Assembly (NCBI GenBank): GCA_910587625.1
Contig: CAJUMW010000012.1
Span: 10,716 to 51,946 of the forward strand
Direction: 5' to 3'
Length of the DNA stretch: 41,231 bases
DNA from: an uncultured Christensenellaceae bacterium
GTDB taxonomy: Bacteria > Bacillota > Clostridia > Christensenellales > Borkfalkiaceae
Shown piece after piece: positions 26,301-32,300 of this stretch. Positions within the stretch are counted from its first letter, which is position 1, and the number at the start of each line of letters is the position of its first letter. Position numbers and translations under genes: made by a program. The notes beneath the pieces were generated by a model. That model worked only from the letters and a program-made list of their open reading frames with translations, was not told where the DNA came from and made no database searches.

Positions 26301-29300
26301 ACTTGCTGCTCGCGACGGTGAATTTGACTCGGCAATCAATTATGTATCGACAGAGGGTACGTATTACCTGTATTACAGAATTACGGCAGACAACCATGAA
26401 ACAATTTACGGTAGTATCAAGGTTGAAGTTGTAAGCTCGGTACTCGAAATTGAGTTGACCTTCAATGCAATTACCTACGGCGACGTACTCGACCTCAAAT
26501 CTCTCATCAACACCGACAGCGCAGTTATTAAGCACAACGGCATGGTTGTTACCGATATAGATCTCAATACAATACTTGCGGCAATTTCGCTCAGCGTACA
26601 GAACAGTCAATCCAAGCTCAATGCAGGAACTTACACTGTAGTTCTCACGCAGACGGACGAAAGCTTCGAGTATAACGGAGAATTGACGGTAATTTCACTT
26701 AAAGCCGGTGCAACTCTCACTGTCACCCCCCTTGCAATCAACGTTGAGGCAACGCCCGACGAGGTTGTATTCGGAAGCTGGCAGAACGACTCGGATATCT
26801 CGACGTTGCTTTCAAACGTCAAGATAACAAATAGCGACGGAGAAGAGATAACCCTTCCCAACGGCGAAACTATTGCCGACCTCGCATTGACTTTTGCAAT
26901 CGAGGGTGCGGAATATACGGGCAACTTGCTCAACGTGGGCAGCTATACCGTAACGGCAACTTCAACCAACGGCAACTATACTTTGACATTCGGCTGCACG
27001 CTTACAATCAAAGCATACGAAGTTAAGGTTGAAATTGCACCGGACGGCAATATCAAGTACGGCGCTTGGTCGGCGGAAAATCTTGCGGAAAATCTTGCAA
27101 GCCTGCTTGCAAACAACGCAACTATAACCAATGCTGACGATTTGCCCGGCAATGCGACGCTTTCGACGCTCGGCATTGTGCTCGCTCTTACAAACGGCGG
27201 CGCGGCAATCGGTGACGACAGTTATACCAACGGCTATCTCAATGCCGGAACATACGGCTTCAACGGCACATGCAACAAGAACTTCAACGTAACAATCACA
27301 GGCAACCTCGTAATCGGCAACGCGGAAATAACTCTCGGCGAAACCAATGATTACACTGTGGAATACACCGGTTCGGATATCGACGTTTCAAACGGCAATC
27401 CTACGGCTACTACGGTTGACGGCAGCAACGTTAACTGGACATACAGCCTTACAGAGGGCGGTGAATACGTTGAAACGCTTGAAGGCGTAAAGAATTGGAT
27501 TGAAGGCGGCTACACGGTTTACTTCAAGGCAACGTCCCCCAACCATGACGAAGCTACAGGTTCGTTCAAGGTAATAGTAGAAAAGTACGAAATTACTATT
27601 TCGACAGGTGACGTTATACAAGAATTCGGCGATTGGACGAGTGAGAACGTTGAAGAAAAACTCGGCGGACTCGAGCTCAGCTATATGCACGGTGACGAGG
27701 GCATAACCCTTCCCGACGAGCTTGCAGACCTTGTGTTGACTCTTTCGCTCACAAATCCTTCGTACAGCGGCAACTACCTTGAAAGAGGCAGCTACGCAAT
27801 CAACGGCGAACTCGGTGAGTACAGCGACAACTACTCCATAACGTTCAACGGCGGCACCCTTGAAATTACGGCGCGCACGCTTGTGATTAATTGGAGCAGT
27901 ACGGAAGACACTATCGAATACGGCAACGCATTGCCCACATTGACTTTGAGCAATATGTTGGACGGAGATAACGTCGACTACACTGTAACTTACACCAAGA
28001 ACGGCGCAACGATAACCGATATTTCAAAGGTATATGCAGGCGTTTACACGCTCAAAGTAAGTATAACAAGCGCAAACTATGTGCTTCCCGAAAACAGCGA
28101 AATTACCGTAACAGTTACGGCTCGCTCGATGACCGTAAGAATCGGCGATATGCAGAGCACTTACTCGGCTAGCGACGCTTCTACGGTAAGCGGCTTCACG
28201 GCTTCGGCTGTCGAAGGTTCGGTTGCAGAGGGAGACGATATCAACGCATTGTTCACACTTGCACTTGCTGCAAGCGGCAAACTTACGGTAGGACAGTACG
28301 CAATCTACGCAACTATGCACACGGGCGACCTTGCTTCGAGCTATAACGTAACGTTTACAGGTTCGTGGAATATGGGAGAATACAGAGGTACCGCAGGTAC
28401 TTACGTTGTAAATCCCGTTTCGATACAGGTAATTTCCGGAATTACTGCAAGCGATAAGGTGTTCGACGGCACGACAAAGGCCGAACTCGACCTCAGTAAC
28501 GCACAGATTACGGGAATAATTACAGGCGATGACGTCACAATCAGCGCGGTAGGTACGTTTACACAGTCTTCTGTAGGAGAAGAAATCGACGTAACCATTA
28601 CCTATAACGATTTGACAGGTAATGACGCAAGCAACTATACTCTCGATAAAACGGGATCGCAGTTTGCAACGACCGCAACGATAACGCCGGCTCCGATGCC
28701 TCCCATCGACATAGATCCCGACAAACCTTTGGAATTTGACCCCGATAAGACTCTTGACGAGATAATCAACGGTTATAATCCCGATACAATGGATATGGAT
28801 ATCTATTATCCCGAAACAGGCGACAGAATCCATATCACTACGGATGAAAACGGCAATAAAGTCGCAACGATAACCAACGACAACAAGCCCGGCAACTCGA
28901 CGACGATAGTCAAGACGCCCGATAACGAATTGGTATATACGGAAACTTCCGTAACCGAGGGTGATACGACTACCACGACGAGAACGGACAGCAACGGCGA
29001 TGTAACGACAATTGTCACCAAGACAGATGAAGACGGCAAGACGACTACGACAATCACTTACCCCGACGGTTCGTTTGAAACTATCATTACCGACAAGGAC
29101 GGCAATAAGACCGTAACCGTAACAAATGCAGACGGCTCAATCAAGACAACTGTAACGGATAAGGCAACCGGCACCGAAACGGTAACTGAAATCAAGAAGG
29201 ACGAAGACGGTAACACAATTACCACCACGACGGTAACGGACGGCAAGGGCAATTCAACAAAGACCGAAACCGTAACCAAACCAGACGGCAGCTCCGAAAC

Positions 29301-32300
29301 GACCACTACGGTAACGACTACCGACCCCGTAACGGGCAATGTGACCGAAAAGGTAACTTATCCCGACGGTTCTACGGTAATCACGGTTAAAGACAAGGAC
29401 GGCAACGTAATTTCCAAAACCGAAATTTCGACTGTAACCAAGCCCGACGGCGGCTCGTCGACAACAACGACGACCACCGACAAGGACGGCAATACTACCG
29501 AAACTACGGTTGATAAGGATAAGGACGGCAACGTAACGGGTTCGACAACGACGACCACCGACAAGGACGGTAACACGACAACGACGACTACCGACAAGGA
29601 CGGCAACACGACGTCAAGCTCGACAACGACCGAAACCGTAACCAAGCCCGACGGTTCGTCGACAACTACGACTACCATAACCCAAACGGATAAGGACGGC
29701 AACACGACAACGACTACCACTACAGTGGAGAAAGACCCTGACGGTAACACGACGTCTACGACCGAAACCGTAACCAAGCCCGACGGCTCGACATCGACAA
29801 CCGTAACCGACAAGGACGGCAATACGACAACGACGACTACCGACAAAGACGGTAACTCTACGTCAACGACTACCGACCCTTCGGGCAACGAAATCAAGAC
29901 CGAAACGGGCAGCGACGGTACTACGACAACCGTAACCAACCCCGACGGTACGCAGACTGTAACCAAGCCCGACGGTACGGTTGAAGTAACCAAGCCCGAC
30001 GGCAACGTAACGGTAATCGACCCCGACGGCAACGTAACGGTAATCGACCCCGACGGCAACAAGTACACTCCCGACGAAAACGGTACAATTACCACTCCCG
30101 ACGGAAACATTACGGTTGATAAGGGCACTGACGCAGATGGTAACGATAAGATTACTGTCACTTACCCCGACGGCTCGACAACCGAAACGGTAACTAAGCC
30201 CAACGGCGATTCGTCTACTACGGTAACCGACCCCGACGGCAACAAGACCGAAATCGAAACCGGCAAGGATGAAAACGGTAATAGCAATACGACCGTAACG
30301 GATAAGGACGGCAACACGACGGAATCGACGTCTAAGACCGAAACCAACCCCGACGGCTCGACAACTACTACTACCAAGAATCCCGACGGCACGACGACAG
30401 AGGTAACTACAAAGACCGAAACGACTACCGACCCCGAAACGGGCACGACAACCCAAACGACTACAACCGTTACGGAAGTCAAGGACAAAGACGGCAACAC
30501 AATAAGTAAGGTTGAAACAGAAACCAAGACCGAAACGGACCAAGACGGTAACATCACTGTAACCGAAACTATCAAAAAGCCCGACGGTACAACTGTTGAA
30601 ACAATTACCAAGCCCGACGGTTCGACATCGACGACCACTACGGTTGAAAACGGCAACGGCGGTTCGACGTCGACGACGGTAAACAAGGACAAAGACGGCA
30701 ACGTTATCGACAAGATAACCACGGTAACGGACGGTAACGGCAACACGACTACGATTATTACCGACAAAGACGGCAATACGACTACGATTGTTGAAAAGAA
30801 AGACCCTGTAACGGGCAACACCACTACCACCGAAACCAAGCCCAACGGAGACGTTATCACTACTGTAACAGACCCCGAAGGCAACAAGTTATCAGAGTCG
30901 ACAACGACAACCGAAAAGGACCCTGTAACCGGTAACACGACGACAACGACTACCGAAACCAAGCCCGACGGCACTGTAACGACAATTGTCACCGAAAAGG
31001 ATAAAGACGGCAACACGATTAACAACTCGACAACCGTAACAAATCCCGACGGCAGCTCGACTACAGTCGAAAAAGACAATGAAGGCAACACTACTACAAC
31101 CATAACCGACAAGGACGGCAATACGACTATTACCGAAACGGATAGCGACGGTAATACGACTACCACCGTAACCGACAAGGACGGCAACACAACTTCGACC
31201 GTGACGGATAAGGACGGCAATACGACGATAATCACAACCGACAAAGACGGCAACACGGTTTCGTCCAAGACCGAAATTAATCCCGACGGCTCGACGACGA
31301 CCACTACTATCAAGAAGGACAAAGACGGTAATGTAATCAGCGTAACCGAAGTCACTTCAAAGACCGAGTACGACGCCGACGGCAACACCGTTACCGTAAA
31401 CCATACCGTAGTTAAGGATAAGGACGACAACATTATCTCCGATAAGACGACAACCACGACGGTAGACCCCGAGGGTAACACAACCGTCAAGGTCAAGGAT
31501 AACATTACGGGTGAAGAAACTACTCAAGAGTTCAAGCCTAACGGCGAACCCGTACTTAATCCCGGTGACGTCATAATCGACGTTAAGCCTACCGACCCCG
31601 ACAACTACGAAGGAGATCCTCCCGGACCTATTGTAACGACTGTCCAAAAAGGTAAGTTGGAAGTGCCTACCGTTGAAAAAACCGAACTGACCCCCGGTCA
31701 GGCAGAGATATTCCTTGCTAACCCGACTATAGCTCAAAGCTTGTTCGAAGGTTTCCATGAGAATTCAATGGTTATAAGTGCAATCGAGGTTGTCGACGAG
31801 TACACTCGCAAAGTTATCGTAAGTATTCGCGACAAGTCCAAGTATCAGTGGATTGACGGCAGCGACGAAGATAAGGAATTTATATTCACTATTTTCCGCA
31901 AGGTTGACGTAATAGTTCCTACAATTGTCGGCTCGATACTTCCCGAAGGCAGCGAAAGCATATTCGACAGTGCGGACAGCGTGCTTGAAAATATCGCAAA
32001 ACTCTTCGAAGGTTTCGACAGCGAAACTATGACGGTATCCGAGGTAACTTCTCTCGGCGGCAACAAGTTTAAGGTAACTCTCGGTCTTAAAGACTCCGAC
32101 AACTATCAGTGGGTTAACCTCTCGGTTGCAACCGTAAGCTTCGAGTTCACGGTTGAGAGAGCTAAGACATCGGTCGATAAGCCTACCAGAAACGACTCTG
32201 CCGAAAAGAAGAGCGAATGGTTCCTCGACGTAGCGGTGTTCAATGAACACATAAGCTCGTTGATCAACGGCTTCGATTCCGAAAAGATGGTTGTTACAAG

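Noticed and set aside
28840..31560. CRISPR array or non-coding satellite
   Set aside because: The repeats keep one reading frame, vary by codon and have no uniform spacers; they encode the protein stalk.
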